64,000 nucleotides of DNA, taken from contig NZ_HG529227.1 in assembly GCF_000499525.1 (NCBI RefSeq), positions 17,825-81,824 on the forward strand, given 5' to 3'. Positions 1-7,249 of this stretch are shown piece after piece (within the stretch, counting starts at the first letter, position 1; each line of letters opens with the position of its first letter). Origin of the DNA: Faecalimicrobium dakarense (GTDB lineage: Bacteria; Bacillota; Clostridia; Peptostreptococcales; Peptostreptococcaceae). The notes beneath the pieces were generated by a model, which was not told the DNA's origin, made no database searches, and was given only the letters and a program-made list of their open reading frames with translations. Both the position numbers and the translations under genes were made by a program.

Positions 1-1338
1 ACAATTGTAATAGCAGTAGCTACACAGTTTTTACCTGTTAAACCAGCAACATTATCAGATGTTGTAATGTCACCTATAAACGGTTTAAAAGATGCAATAG
101 ATATATCTTTATACGTACTTTTAATGGGTGGATTTTTAGGTGTTGTAAACAAGACAGGAGCATTAGATGCTGGTATAGGTTCAATTGTAAAAAAGCTTAA
201 TGGAAAGGAACTTCTACTAATTCCTATACTTATGATAGTTTTCTCATTAGGTGGTACAAGCTATGGAATGAGTGAAGAAACTTTAGCATTTTACGCATTA
301 ATTACAGCAACAATGATGGCAGCAGGGTTTGATTCATTAACAGCAGTGGCTACAATATTACTTGGAGCAGGCTCTGGGGTACTAGGTTCTACAGTAAATC
401 CATTTTTAGTATCAGCAAGTGTAGATTCCCTAAAGGCTTCAGGAATTGTTGTAAATCAAGCTGTGATTATAGGTATTGGAGTTGCTTTATGGCTATCATC
501 ATTATTTATATCTATGTTCTTTGTAATTAGATACGCAAAGAAAGTTAAAAATAATAAAGCAGAATCAATATTATCAGAGAGAGAATATAGCCAAGCTAAG
601 GAAGCTTTTATGGATAATAAAGAGGAGACATTGGAGTTTACTCCAAGAAGAAGAATTGTGTTATGGCTATTTGGATTATCTTTTGTGGTTATGATACTTG
701 GTGTTATACCATGGGAAAGATTTGGTGTAGAAATATTTAAAAATACATCTATATTAACAGGAAGTGCTCTTGGTAACTGGTGGTTCTCTGAGCTTGCTGT
801 TTGGTTTACTATAATGGCTATAATAATAGGTGTTGTATATGGACTTAAGGAAAAAGAAATAGTATCAGGAATTCTTGAAGGTGCATCTGAAATGGTCGGT
901 GTAGCACTTATAATTGGTATATCAAGAGGTGTATCTGTTATAATGTCAAGCACTGGTCTTGATGCGTATGTGCTAAATAATGCATCTCAAACTTTAAGCG
1001 GTATGTCACCTATACTATTTACTAATATGGCATTTTTAATATATATTGCTTTAGCATTTTTAATTCCTTCAACTTCGGGATTAGCTAGTTTATCAATACC
1101 AATATTTGGGCCACTAGCTAAGAGTTTAGGATTCTCACCGGAGATAGTTATATCTATATTAAGTGCAGGTAGTGGTTTAGTAAACTTAATAACTCCAACA
1201 TCAGGTGTTATCATGGGTGGACTTGCTATCTCTAAGGTGGAGTATAGTACTTGGGTAAAGTTTGCAACTAAAGTGGTAGTATGTATATTTATATCATCAG
1301 CTATAATACTTTCAATAGGTATGATGTTTTTAAAATAA
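1..1338 (+). CDS. YfcC/DcuC-type carboxylate or amino-acid carrier, 3' part
   Basis: The reading frame is open from the first base of the window, so the true start lies upstream; the ATG at 67 is internal. The visible 445 residues are very hydrophobic, with about ten membrane segments split by a charged cytoplasmic loop around residues 175-220. Glycine- and serine-rich re-entrant motifs such as GGTSYGMSEE and LIPSTSGLAS are typical of the YfcC/C4-dicarboxylate anaerobic carrier family (PF03606). Known members move dicarboxylates, or arginine and ornithine, across the inner membrane. The substrate cannot be told from this sequence. A terminator follows directly. Confidence 0.85.
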   Translation, partial: TIVIAVATQFLPVKPATLSDVVMSPINGLKDAIDISLYVLLMGGFLGVVNKTGALDAGIGSIVKKLNGKELLLIPILMIVFSLGGTSYGMSEETLAFYALITATMMAAGFDSLTAVATILLGAGSGVLGSTVNPFLVSASVDSLKASGIVVNQAVIIGIGVALWLSSLFISMFFVIRYAKKVKNNKAESILSEREYSQAKEAFMDNKEETLEFTPRRRIVLWLFGLSFVVMILGVIPWERFGVEIFKNTSILTGSALGNWWFSELAVWFTIMAIIIGVVYGLKEKEIVSGILEGASEMVGVALIIGISRGVSVIMSSTGLDAYVLNNASQTLSGMSPILFTNMAFLIYIALAFLIPSTSGLASLSIPIFGPLAKSLGFSPEIVISILSAGSGLVNLITPTSGVIMGGLAISKVEYSTWVKFATKVVVCIFISSAIILSIGMMFLK

Positions 1339-1341
1339 TAT

Positions 1342-1375
1342 AAAATAGATAGGATTTTTCCTATCTATTTTTTTA
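1342..1375. terminator. Bidirectional intrinsic terminator
   Basis: An 11-bp stem (1344-1354 pairing with 1359-1369) has a TTTT loop, with A-runs and T-runs on either side. It separates the carrier gene from the convergent small regulator gene that ends at 1376. Confidence 0.85.
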
Positions 1376-1726
1376 TTACTCATTAAACATTTTACAAATA
1401 CTTAAATAAAGCTCCTTTTTCTCATCACTACTATACTTATCACTAGTAAATACAACGCTGCAAATACCTATAACCTCATCATAGGGGTTAACTTCATATT
1501 TATTACCTCGGTTGCTACTAATACCTAATAGGTAAGCAAAAGAAACATCAAAAAAATTACATAAATCTTTTATAATTCCAAATTCGAGAAGCTCAATATA
1601 TTCATTACATAAACTATCAGTTTCTATAAAATATCCATAGCTTTCATAAAATCTCTTTTTAAAACTTTCACAGTCTAAATTTCTTTCAATGCATAACTGC
1701 ATAAATCTTTCGTTAAATTTAATCAT
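1376..1726 (-). CDS. Degenerate CI-like regulator paralogue
   Basis: A 116-residue protein. I start it at the ATG at 1726 because a strong GGGGG ribosome-binding site lies just upstream, rather than at an ATG 18 codons earlier. It aligns end to end with the neighbouring XRE repressor (1854-2225): F-x-x-RF near the start, YGY at about residue 29, and a shared F(D/N)VS-x-x-YL(L/V)G-x-S segment at about residues 60-72. The part matching the recognition helix of the neighbour (SKSSISHYEND) is replaced by unrelated residues, so specific DNA binding may be lost. It may be a co-regulator that mixes with the repressor, or a decayed copy. The function is not established. Confidence 0.55.
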   Translation of the reverse strand: MIKFNERFMQLCIERNLDCESFKKRFYESYGYFIETDSLCNEYIELLEFGIIKDLCNFFDVSFAYLLGISSNRGNKYEVNPYDEVIGICSVVFTSDKYSSDEKKELYLSICKMFNE

Positions 1727-1853
1727 GTATACCCCCACAAAAATAAAAATAAAATTAAATAATAATACGAAAATGAACAAATGGTCTGTAAAAATATGGA
1801 AAATATGTTCGATAAAGACTTGAAAAAATTAGCTACAAATTATGTAGCTTTTA

Positions 1854-2225
1854 TTAAATATTTTTAAAGTATGTATCAGATACTATTTTAAATAAATTAT
1901 TTTTATCTTCTTGAGTTGTATTATTATTTTCAAGAACCCTATTAACTGCGTTAATAGCTTCTAATAATAAATCAACTTCTTCGTTTGGTTTATCTGATTT
2001 TTTATTATCACTTAATCCAACTAAATAATCTATTGAAACGTTAAAGTAAGAAGCAAAATCTATTAAAGCGTCAGTCTCAGGCCTTCTTTTATCATTTTCA
2101 TAATGTGATATAGATGATTTAGAAAAAGTGTAACCATATATACTATTAAAATCATCTGCTAACTCTTGTTGTTTAAAATTTTTCTCTATTCTTAATTCTT
2201 TAAATCTTTGACCGAAAGTTACCAT
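1854..2225 (-). CDS. XRE-family (CI-like) transcriptional repressor
   Basis: A 123-residue protein with an N-terminal helix-turn-helix of the Cro/CI type: FGQRFKELRIEK, QQELADDF, SKSSISHYEND, and a closing FNVSIDYLVGLSD. A short C-terminal tail probably dimerises. There is no S24 peptidase domain, so it is not a LexA-type self-cleaving repressor. The start has a GGTGGG ribosome-binding site. It is divergent from the phage replication genes at 2434 and faces palindromic sites in the shared control region, as expected for the switch of a prophage-derived module. Confidence 0.85.
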   Translation of the reverse strand: MVTFGQRFKELRIEKNFKQQELADDFNSIYGYTFSKSSISHYENDKRRPETDALIDFASYFNVSIDYLVGLSDNKKSDKPNEEVDLLLEAINAVNRVLENNNTTQEDKNNLFKIVSDTYFKNI

Positions 2226-2433
2226 ATACCCACCTCACCATACTTAAAGTATAGTATAAAGTTTCTTGAAAGTAAATTATTAAATGAAAATTTAGGAAAA
2301 AATGTTAAATTTTATTGAAAGTTTCTTTTTTGTATACTACTATAAAAGTATAGACTACTTAGAAAAAACTTTTGTATAAAAAGTTAACATAAAAGAAATT
2401 TAATTATTAAAGTTAATTACTGGGGAGGAATCT
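2226..2433. promoter_or_regulatory. Divergent control region with palindromic operator candidates
   Basis: This 208-bp gap lies between the repressor and the replication initiator. It holds a perfect palindrome ATACTT-A-AAGTAT at 2240-2252 next to the repressor start, a second inverted pair TATACT/AGTATA at 2333-2352, and smaller symmetrical boxes: TTTC-TT-GAAA near 2262 and GAAA-G-TTTC near 2318. The repetition of the same half-sites on both sides suggests repressor operators. The gene at 2434 has a GGGGAGG ribosome-binding site. Confidence 0.5.
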
Positions 2434-3194
2434 ATGGGCTATTGTTTTCACAAGATGAACAAACATATATTGCAGTTTGATCCAAATATAAATTATCAAA
2501 AGGTTAAGTTTAACCACTATGTAATGAGAAAAGTTAATTTAAATAATATGAAGGGCGAGTTGCCTAATGGACAATTTAAAATAAGTATGAGAAGTGCAGC
2601 ATCTGATTTAGATATATCTGTAAGTACTGTTTATAATTTATTAAAAAGTTTTGAGGTATTAAATATTGTGAAACTTATAAGAAAGGGTGGCAAAGATCAT
2701 AGTTATTCTATATACAAATACATAACTGATGAAGAAAATCAAAAAACAGTTGTTAAAACAGTTATAAAAAATGATATAAAAACAGTACAGTATAGTGATA
2801 TCAATAATCAGGAAGGTGTATATGAAACACTAGATAAAACACATACAAAAATAGATAGCGAAACATCTAATATAGAGAATATAAATAAAGATATAAAAAT
2901 ATACACGAGAGTGATTGATTATTTGAATAAAAAACTAATAAGAATTTTAGACCAAATACTAATAAAACTATGTCTTGTATAGATGCTAGAGTAAATGAAG
3001 GTTTTACACTTGATGATTTTTATAAGGTTATAGATATAAAGTCAAAACAATGGCTAAACACAGATATGGAACAATTCTTAAGACCACACACCTTATTTAG
3101 CAATAAGTTTGAAGGATATCTAAATGAAAAGCAAATTGATTATAAAAAAGACCTATCAGAAATTACACCATGGGAAGTTGAATTTGAATATTAG
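2434..3194 (+). pseudogene. Phage replication initiator (Phg_2220_C family), frameshifted
   Basis: The first 170 residues contain a winged-helix-like domain (SAASDLDISVSTVYNLLKSF) followed by a charged linker. The frame then shifts at an A-run (2929-2934, six A). Adding one A gives a continuous protein reading YLNKKTNKNFRPNTN, then MSCIDARVNEGFTLDDFYKVID and a segment RPHTLFSNKFEGYLN. This matches the conserved phage C-terminal domain PF09524 found in DnaD-like replisome organisers. The intact protein would have about 253 residues and would open the origin and help load the helicase encoded just downstream. As given, the frame ends at 2982. It is either a real frameshift or a homopolymer sequencing error. 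Confidence 0.75.
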
Positions 3195-3218
3195 ATAAGT
3201 TTAAAGGGGGAAGGGGTT

Positions 3219-4520
3219 ATGTCTTGTCTTGATGCTATTAATATAGAACAATGTGTTCTTGGAAGTTTAATGGTTGATGAAATGTTAGCTTTTAAGATTG
3301 ATGATTTACATGAGGATATGTTTACTGTTGATTTTAATAAATATATTTTAAAAATTATGAAAAGCTTATATAAAGAAAATAAAAGTTTTGATATTCAAAC
3401 TATAAAAACTAAGTTAGATGAAAGAGAATTAGATGTACAAGTTTCATATTTAAGTAATTTATCAGCTATGGGGCAGACTTATGCAATTGATACTCATATA
3501 GATATATTAAAGGATAAGTGGATTAGAAGAAATGTTATAAAAAGTTGTACTAACTTTTTTCAAGATATTGGACAAGGCGAAGATATTAATAAAAGCGTAC
3601 ATAACTTTGAAAATAATCTTAGTAAAATTTTAAATGATGAAGATGATTATGGTGATAGTATGACTTCTATTTGTGAAAATCTATTATCTTTCTTAGAAAG
3701 AGATGATGCCACTGGATTTAGATTTGGTATTGATTTATTGGATGATGTTATAGGTGGCTTGTTTAATGGGGAACTTACTACTATTGCTGCTAGAAGTGGT
3801 GTTGGAAAAACTGCTCTAGCTCTTCAAATTATGCTAAATGCCTTAAATCAAAAAAAGAAGGTATTATTTATTAGTAGAGAAATGAGTAATCTTCAAATAT
3901 TTATGAGAAATATAACTAAAAAAACGGGCATAGATACTAAGAAAATGAAGTACAAAGACCTTAATGAAGAGGACTGGAAGAAAATCATTAGTGCTATGGA
4001 GATGTTTAATAAAAGTAATTTGATATATATAAATGATAAGATAAGTACTATTAGTGGGATTAAAAGAAGGATTAGGCAACTAAAGCCAGACCTTGTAATT
4101 GTAGATTATGTTCAATTGCTTAGTGTTGAGTCTAATATGCAAAATAGAGAGAGGGAAGTTGCTAGTTTATCTAGGGAGCTTAAAAATATTACTTTAGATT
4201 TTGAAATTCCAGTTATTCAGTTAAGTCAGCTAAATGATGAGATGAAGGATTTAAGACCTTGGGGAGAAAGACCAATGAGAGATAGTAAGGCTATTTTTCA
4301 TGATAGTAATAATGTTATTTATATTCATGAGCCTGTTGGGTGTGATTTAGAAGAGGCTATTGAAAAAATAGGAAGTGATAGAGATAGCGTATATGCAGCT
4401 AAGGAGAAGGGGATTAAGCTAGTAGATTTGATTATTGCAAAATGTAGAGATGGAGAAACTAAGTTTAGACATTATTGTTATAATGGGCCAAGACTACATT
4501 TTCAAAATATAAAATATTAG
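3219..4520 (+). CDS. DnaB-like replicative helicase, phage type
   Basis: A 433-residue protein with an N-terminal DnaB domain (residues about 5-100; IEQCVLGSLM, YKENKSFDIQTIK) and a RecA-like ATPase core. Walker A is SGVGKTALAL at about residues 193-202, and Walker B is LVIVDYVQLL. Further family motifs follow: SRELK and PVIQLSQLN. It hydrolyses ATP to unwind DNA 5' to 3' at the fork. It has a GGGGAAGGGG ribosome-binding site and lies 24 bp after the initiator gene. The C-terminal part diverges from host DnaB, and the context makes it the phage module's helicase rather than the chromosomal one. No helicase loader is encoded here. Confidence 0.88.
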   Translation: MSCLDAINIEQCVLGSLMVDEMLAFKIDDLHEDMFTVDFNKYILKIMKSLYKENKSFDIQTIKTKLDERELDVQVSYLSNLSAMGQTYAIDTHIDILKDKWIRRNVIKSCTNFFQDIGQGEDINKSVHNFENNLSKILNDEDDYGDSMTSICENLLSFLERDDATGFRFGIDLLDDVIGGLFNGELTTIAARSGVGKTALALQIMLNALNQKKKVLFISREMSNLQIFMRNITKKTGIDTKKMKYKDLNEEDWKKIISAMEMFNKSNLIYINDKISTISGIKRRIRQLKPDLVIVDYVQLLSVESNMQNREREVASLSRELKNITLDFEIPVIQLSQLNDEMKDLRPWGERPMRDSKAIFHDSNNVIYIHEPVGCDLEEAIEKIGSDRDSVYAAKEKGIKLVDLIIAKCRDGETKFRHYCYNGPRLHFQNIKY

Positions 4521-4529
4521 GGGGCTTGT

Positions 4530-4788
4530 ATGTACAAAGATTTTAGAATTGATGATATACCTTGTGATCTTAAAGATATTTGTGAGTTTATGGGGGTGGA
4601 GATGTTTATTGACTTTTGTGATAAGTTTGGAGGAATTCATTTATATTTTCCAAGTAAAAAAAAGTGTACTTAGATCTAGTAGAAATAGAGAGATAAAGAA
4701 AAATTATAATGGTAAAAATGCTAGAGAACTTGCTCAAAAATTTGGAATTAGTGAGATGCATTTAAGAACTCTAATTAAAGAAAGTTAA
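4530..4788 (+). pseudogene. Mor-type transcription activator, frameshifted
   Basis: The ATG at 4530 follows an AGGGGG site and reads MYKDFRIDDIP, then DICEFMGVEMFIDFCDKFGG and LYFPSKK. An A8 run at 4656-4663 then throws the frame to a stop at 4674. Removing one A restores SVLRSSRNREIKKNYNG followed by ARELAQKFGISEMHLRTLIK, the C-terminal helix-turn-helix. The repaired protein of about 85 residues fits the Mor/C family (PF08765), small dimeric activators of phage middle and late genes. It is the last gene of the phage-derived module. Decay and sequencing error are both possible. Confidence 0.7.
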
Positions 4789-4790
4789 AA

Positions 4791-4832
4791 ATAAAAACAT
4801 ACTCATTTTAACAAAAATGAGTATGTTTTTAT
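4791..4832. repeat. Perfect 19-bp inverted repeat, probable bidirectional terminator
   Basis: The arms at 4791-4809 and 4814-4832 are exact reverse complements around the loop AACA. The right arm carries TTTTT. It can end transcription of the phage module. A second hairpin of closely similar sequence lies 25 bp further on, over the Fic promoter. Confidence 0.7.
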
Positions 4833-4856
4833 TTAGATGAATATATTAAATTACAA

Positions 4857-4909
4857 ATAAACATATTCATTTTGACAAAAATGAATATGTTTATGATAAA
4901 ATGATAATA
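4857..4909 (+). promoter_or_regulatory. Fic promoter overlapped by a 17-bp inverted repeat
   Basis: The arms at 4857-4873 and 4878-4894 are perfect reverse complements around a GACA loop. A TTGACA box (4872-4877) sits across the loop, and an A+T-rich -10 candidate starts near 4895. An operator in this place would block the promoter, which fits autoregulation by the winged-helix tail of the Fic protein. Confidence 0.5.
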
Positions 4910-4933
4910 TTAATATATAACTGGAGTGGTAAA

Positions 4934-5980
4934 ATGAAATCTATAGAAAATAACAAATTACAAAATATAGCACTACCTATGAATATAGTAAGATTATTAA
5001 CCTCAATAAATGAATATAAAGGAAAACAAGAACTATATAATCAACAGTCTCCTCAGATGTTAAATACTTTAAAAGAGGTATCTATTATACAAAGTACGGA
5101 ATCTTCAAATAGAATTGAGGGAATATATACATCTAGTAAAAGATTGAGTGAAATAATGAGTAATAAGGTAGAACCGAAAGATAGAAGTGAAAGTGAAATT
5201 GCAGGATATAGAGATGTGCTAAATACTATACATAGTGCATATGATGCGATACCAATAAGCTCAAGTGTAATATTGCAGTTACATAGAGATTTATATAAAT
5301 TTTCACCGTCTAATGGAGGTAAATATAAAAGTTCTAATAATATAATAGAAGAAACATTACCCAATGGTAGCAAGTTTGTAAGATTTGAACCAGTAGATGT
5401 TTTTTATACAAGCGGATACATGGAAGAACTATGCAAATTTTACAATTATGAAATTAGCAAGGAAAATGTAGAACCATTAATCCTTATAGGATTGTTTATA
5501 CTAGATTTTTTATGTATACATCCATTTAATGATGGAAATGGTAGAATGTCTAGATTATTAACATTATTACTTTTATATAGAAGTGGATATGAAGTAGGTA
5601 GATTTATATCTATTGAGAAAATAATAGAAGATAGCAAGGAAACATACTATGAGGCTTTAAATAAGTCGTCTATGCTATGGCATGATGGACAACATAATAT
5701 AAATATATGGTTAGAGTATTTTTTAGGTACAATTTTAAGAGCTTATAAAGAATTTGAAGATAGGGTTGGAATTGTTATAAATACAAAAGGGAGCAAAAGT
5801 GATAGAGTAGAAAAGGCTATTGAAGGAGTTTTAGGTTACTTTACTAAAGAGAAGATAAGAACTATTTGTCCTGATGTTGCTGAATCTACTGTAAATAGAG
5901 TTTTTGATAAGCTAAAAAAAGAAGGTAAAATAGAAGTAGTAGGTAAGGGTAGAAATGCTAAGTGGAAAAAATTAAAGTAA
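4934..5980 (+). CDS. Fic-domain AMP transferase, class II, with C-terminal winged helix
   Basis: Starts at the ATG at 4934, which has a GGAG site 7 bp upstream (348 residues). The catalytic motif HPFNDGNGRMSR spans residues 196-207. The inhibitory helix motif SNRIEG at residues 58-63 fits the class II pattern (S/T)xxxE(G/N), where the glutamate blocks ATP in the same chain. An N-terminal Fic_N-like segment precedes the core, and the last 60 residues (DVAESTVNRVFDKLKKEGKI) look like a winged helix. The family moves AMP from ATP to target protein hydroxyls. No separate antitoxin gene is present, as expected for a self-inhibited Fic. The target is unknown. Confidence 0.87.
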   Translation: MKSIENNKLQNIALPMNIVRLLTSINEYKGKQELYNQQSPQMLNTLKEVSIIQSTESSNRIEGIYTSSKRLSEIMSNKVEPKDRSESEIAGYRDVLNTIHSAYDAIPISSSVILQLHRDLYKFSPSNGGKYKSSNNIIEETLPNGSKFVRFEPVDVFYTSGYMEELCKFYNYEISKENVEPLILIGLFILDFLCIHPFNDGNGRMSRLLTLLLLYRSGYEVGRFISIEKIIEDSKETYYEALNKSSMLWHDGQHNINIWLEYFLGTILRAYKEFEDRVGIVINTKGSKSDRVEKAIEGVLGYFTKEKIRTICPDVAESTVNRVFDKLKKEGKIEVVGKGRNAKWKKLK

Positions 5981-6010
5981 AAAGGGCTAATTAATAAGCC
6001 CTTTTTTATT
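5980..6010. terminator. Intrinsic terminator between convergent genes
   Basis: The stem AAAGGGCT/AGCCCTTT (5981-5988 with 5997-6004) is followed by a T-run. It serves the Fic gene, and probably the convergent membrane-protein gene as well. Confidence 0.85.
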
Positions 6011-6413
6011 TTTTATCTAAGAAAAATCCAAATAAACAACATATTACTGAAAATAAAAATGCCGTTAATATAGAACAAGAAATACCATCTATAGTAGATT
6101 CTAATACTCCTATTATTATCATATTTAAAGGTACATCTATAGTAAAATAAAGTGCATTTCGCTGAGTGTTTGTAAGACCTTTTACATCTTTTAAAACTCT
6201 AAAAAAGCATTCTACTACTAAATCCAATGGTAGACCTATAAGAACATATATAATAAAAAACTTTGCTAGTGATGATAAACTATCATATTCAAATCCTAAT
6301 AATGATAGAAGTATTCCTCCGAAAACGAACGTTAATACAAAGATTACTGCTAGTAATATAGATCCAGCAACAACCATACTTATAGTGTCTTTTGTCTTCT
6401 TAAAGCTTTCCAT
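6006..6413 (-). CDS. YrvL-like four-helix membrane protein
   Basis: I start it at the ATG at 6413 behind a GGGAGGAA site, giving 135 residues. Four hydrophobic segments are visible, with a conserved central GLPLDLVVECFFRVLKD stretch between the second and third helices. This resembles the YrvL regulatory membrane protein family (PF14184). In Bacillus, YrvL is linked to control of an oxalate-decarboxylase regulon; nothing here shows the same partner. The call is by overall pattern and is tentative. Confidence 0.5.
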   Translation of the reverse strand: MESFKKTKDTISMVVAGSILLAVIFVLTFVFGGILLSLLGFEYDSLSSLAKFFIIYVLIGLPLDLVVECFFRVLKDVKGLTNTQRNALYFTIDVPLNMIIIGVLESTIDGISCSILTAFLFSVICCLFGFFLDKK

Positions 6414-6480
6414 AAAATTCCTCCCATACGGAATTATTATATAATATATTTGAAGGAATTTAAATGAGAGAAATAACAAA

Positions 6481-6512
6481 AAAATAAAAATGGCTGATAA
6501 ATTTATCAGCCA
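6481..6512 (-). terminator. Intrinsic terminator for the DUF2922/DUF1659 genes
   Basis: A perfect 22-bp palindrome at 6491-6512 is followed, on the minus strand, by a T-rich tail (6481-6490). It lies just after the stop at 6523. Confidence 0.85.
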
Positions 6513-6522
6513 CTTTTATTCC

Positions 6523-6750
6523 TTATAGAGCTAAATCATATTCAGTTGTATCAGTGGTAACAACCTTAGCTTCTATTAAAGAAACAAGAGTTGCACCATT
6601 TGGAGCAAATATATCCCTTGCCAATATAATTTCCATAGCTGAAATTATTTCTGCTTCATTTAAATCAGCTCTTGGATTATCCACTGATATAGATATCCTT
6701 TTATCATCATTAGCCTTAAAAGTCATTATTAATTTAGTTTTACTTTCCAT
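6523..6750 (-). CDS. DUF2922 family small protein
   Basis: A 75-residue soluble protein. The pattern TKLIMTFKAND, a central NPRADLNEAEIISAMEII and the closing FAPNGATLVSLIEAKVVTT match DUF2922, a family found in Bacilli and Clostridia, often next to DUF1659. The function is unknown. It has a good GGAGGG ribosome-binding site. The two genes run in the same direction but are separated here by a repeat element. Confidence 0.8.
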   Translation of the reverse strand: MESKTKLIMTFKANDDKRISISVDNPRADLNEAEIISAMEIILARDIFAPNGATLVSLIEAKVVTTDTTEYDLAL

Positions 6751-6780
6751 AATATACCCTCCTATTAACCTTTATAAATT

Positions 6781-6858
6781 TTGAGCAACGGACCTGGTTT
6801 TTAGGTCGTTTGAGCCACGTGTGGGCGAACCACTTGAGCGACATGAGCGCAGCGAATT
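6781..6858 (+). repeat. Dispersed repeat, copy A (longest copy)
   Basis: This GC-richer block begins TTGAGCAACGGACCT, contains the small hairpin GACCT/AGGTC, continues TTTGAGCCACGTG and GGCGAA, and ends GAGCGCAGCGAATTTT. The same beginning, middle and end recur at 45201-45256 and 58752-58828. A more diverged minus-strand copy is at 45032-45092, and a coding copy is at 33796-33824. It fills the whole space between the DUF2922 and DUF1659 genes. Confidence 0.75.
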
Positions 6859-7080
6859 TTATTCTTCTATAGAAGTGTTGTCTATTTTACAAACTTCCAT
6901 TAATGTATGTTCTTGAAGATTAGCTATTGCAGTTGCAACTTCATATACATCTTCGTTGCTAGCAGTAGCTTTAACATTTGAGTAAGTCTTATTTTTTACT
7001 ACTGTCTTACCATTTTCATTTTTACCACAGTCAAATCTCATTTTTAATCCTGATGGATTTTTAGTTATTACTAGAGCCAT
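6859..7080 (-). CDS. DUF1659 family small protein
   Basis: A 73-residue protein that fits DUF1659: a start MALVITKNPSGLKMRF, the central KTYSNVKATASNEDVYEVA and an alpha-helical end with a short acidic tail. The function is unknown. A GGGGG site precedes the ATG at 7080. It is the first gene of a two-gene minus-strand unit with the DUF2922 gene. Confidence 0.8.
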   Translation of the reverse strand: MALVITKNPSGLKMRFDCGKNENGKTVVKNKTYSNVKATASNEDVYEVATAIANLQEHTLMEVCKIDNTSIEE

Positions 7081-7249
7081 CTTAAATACCCCCTTTAAAT
7101 TTTTAGCAAATACTTTATGTACTGCCTATACTTATATAGTATTAAATAAGTTAAATCTACAGTTTTCAACTAATTTCTAAAGAAATATTCTAATTTATTT
7201 GTACAGTGGTATAATATATAAATAGAACATAAAGCGTTGGAGGAATAAC
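7081..7249. promoter_or_regulatory. Divergent intergenic region
   Basis: The plus-strand glycan operon has a TATAAT box at 7210-7215 with only a weak -35, then a GGAGGAATAAC ribosome-binding site directly before the ATG at 7250. No clear box was assigned for the minus-strand DUF1659 gene. Confidence 0.4.

Noticed and set aside
456..953. 165-residue open frame on the minus strand inside the carrier gene
   Set aside because: It is antisense to a clear membrane transporter, with no ribosome-binding site and an Ile/Pro/Ser-rich make-up typical of a shadow frame.
2929..2934. Programmed ribosomal frameshifting in the replication initiator
   Set aside because: No slippery heptamer with a following stem or stop context was seen, and the same kind of A-run loss recurs in unrelated genes.
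6781..6858. CRISPR-like or tRNA-like repeat
   Set aside because: Copies are tens of kilobases apart, differ in length and cannot form a cloverleaf; no cas genes are nearby.
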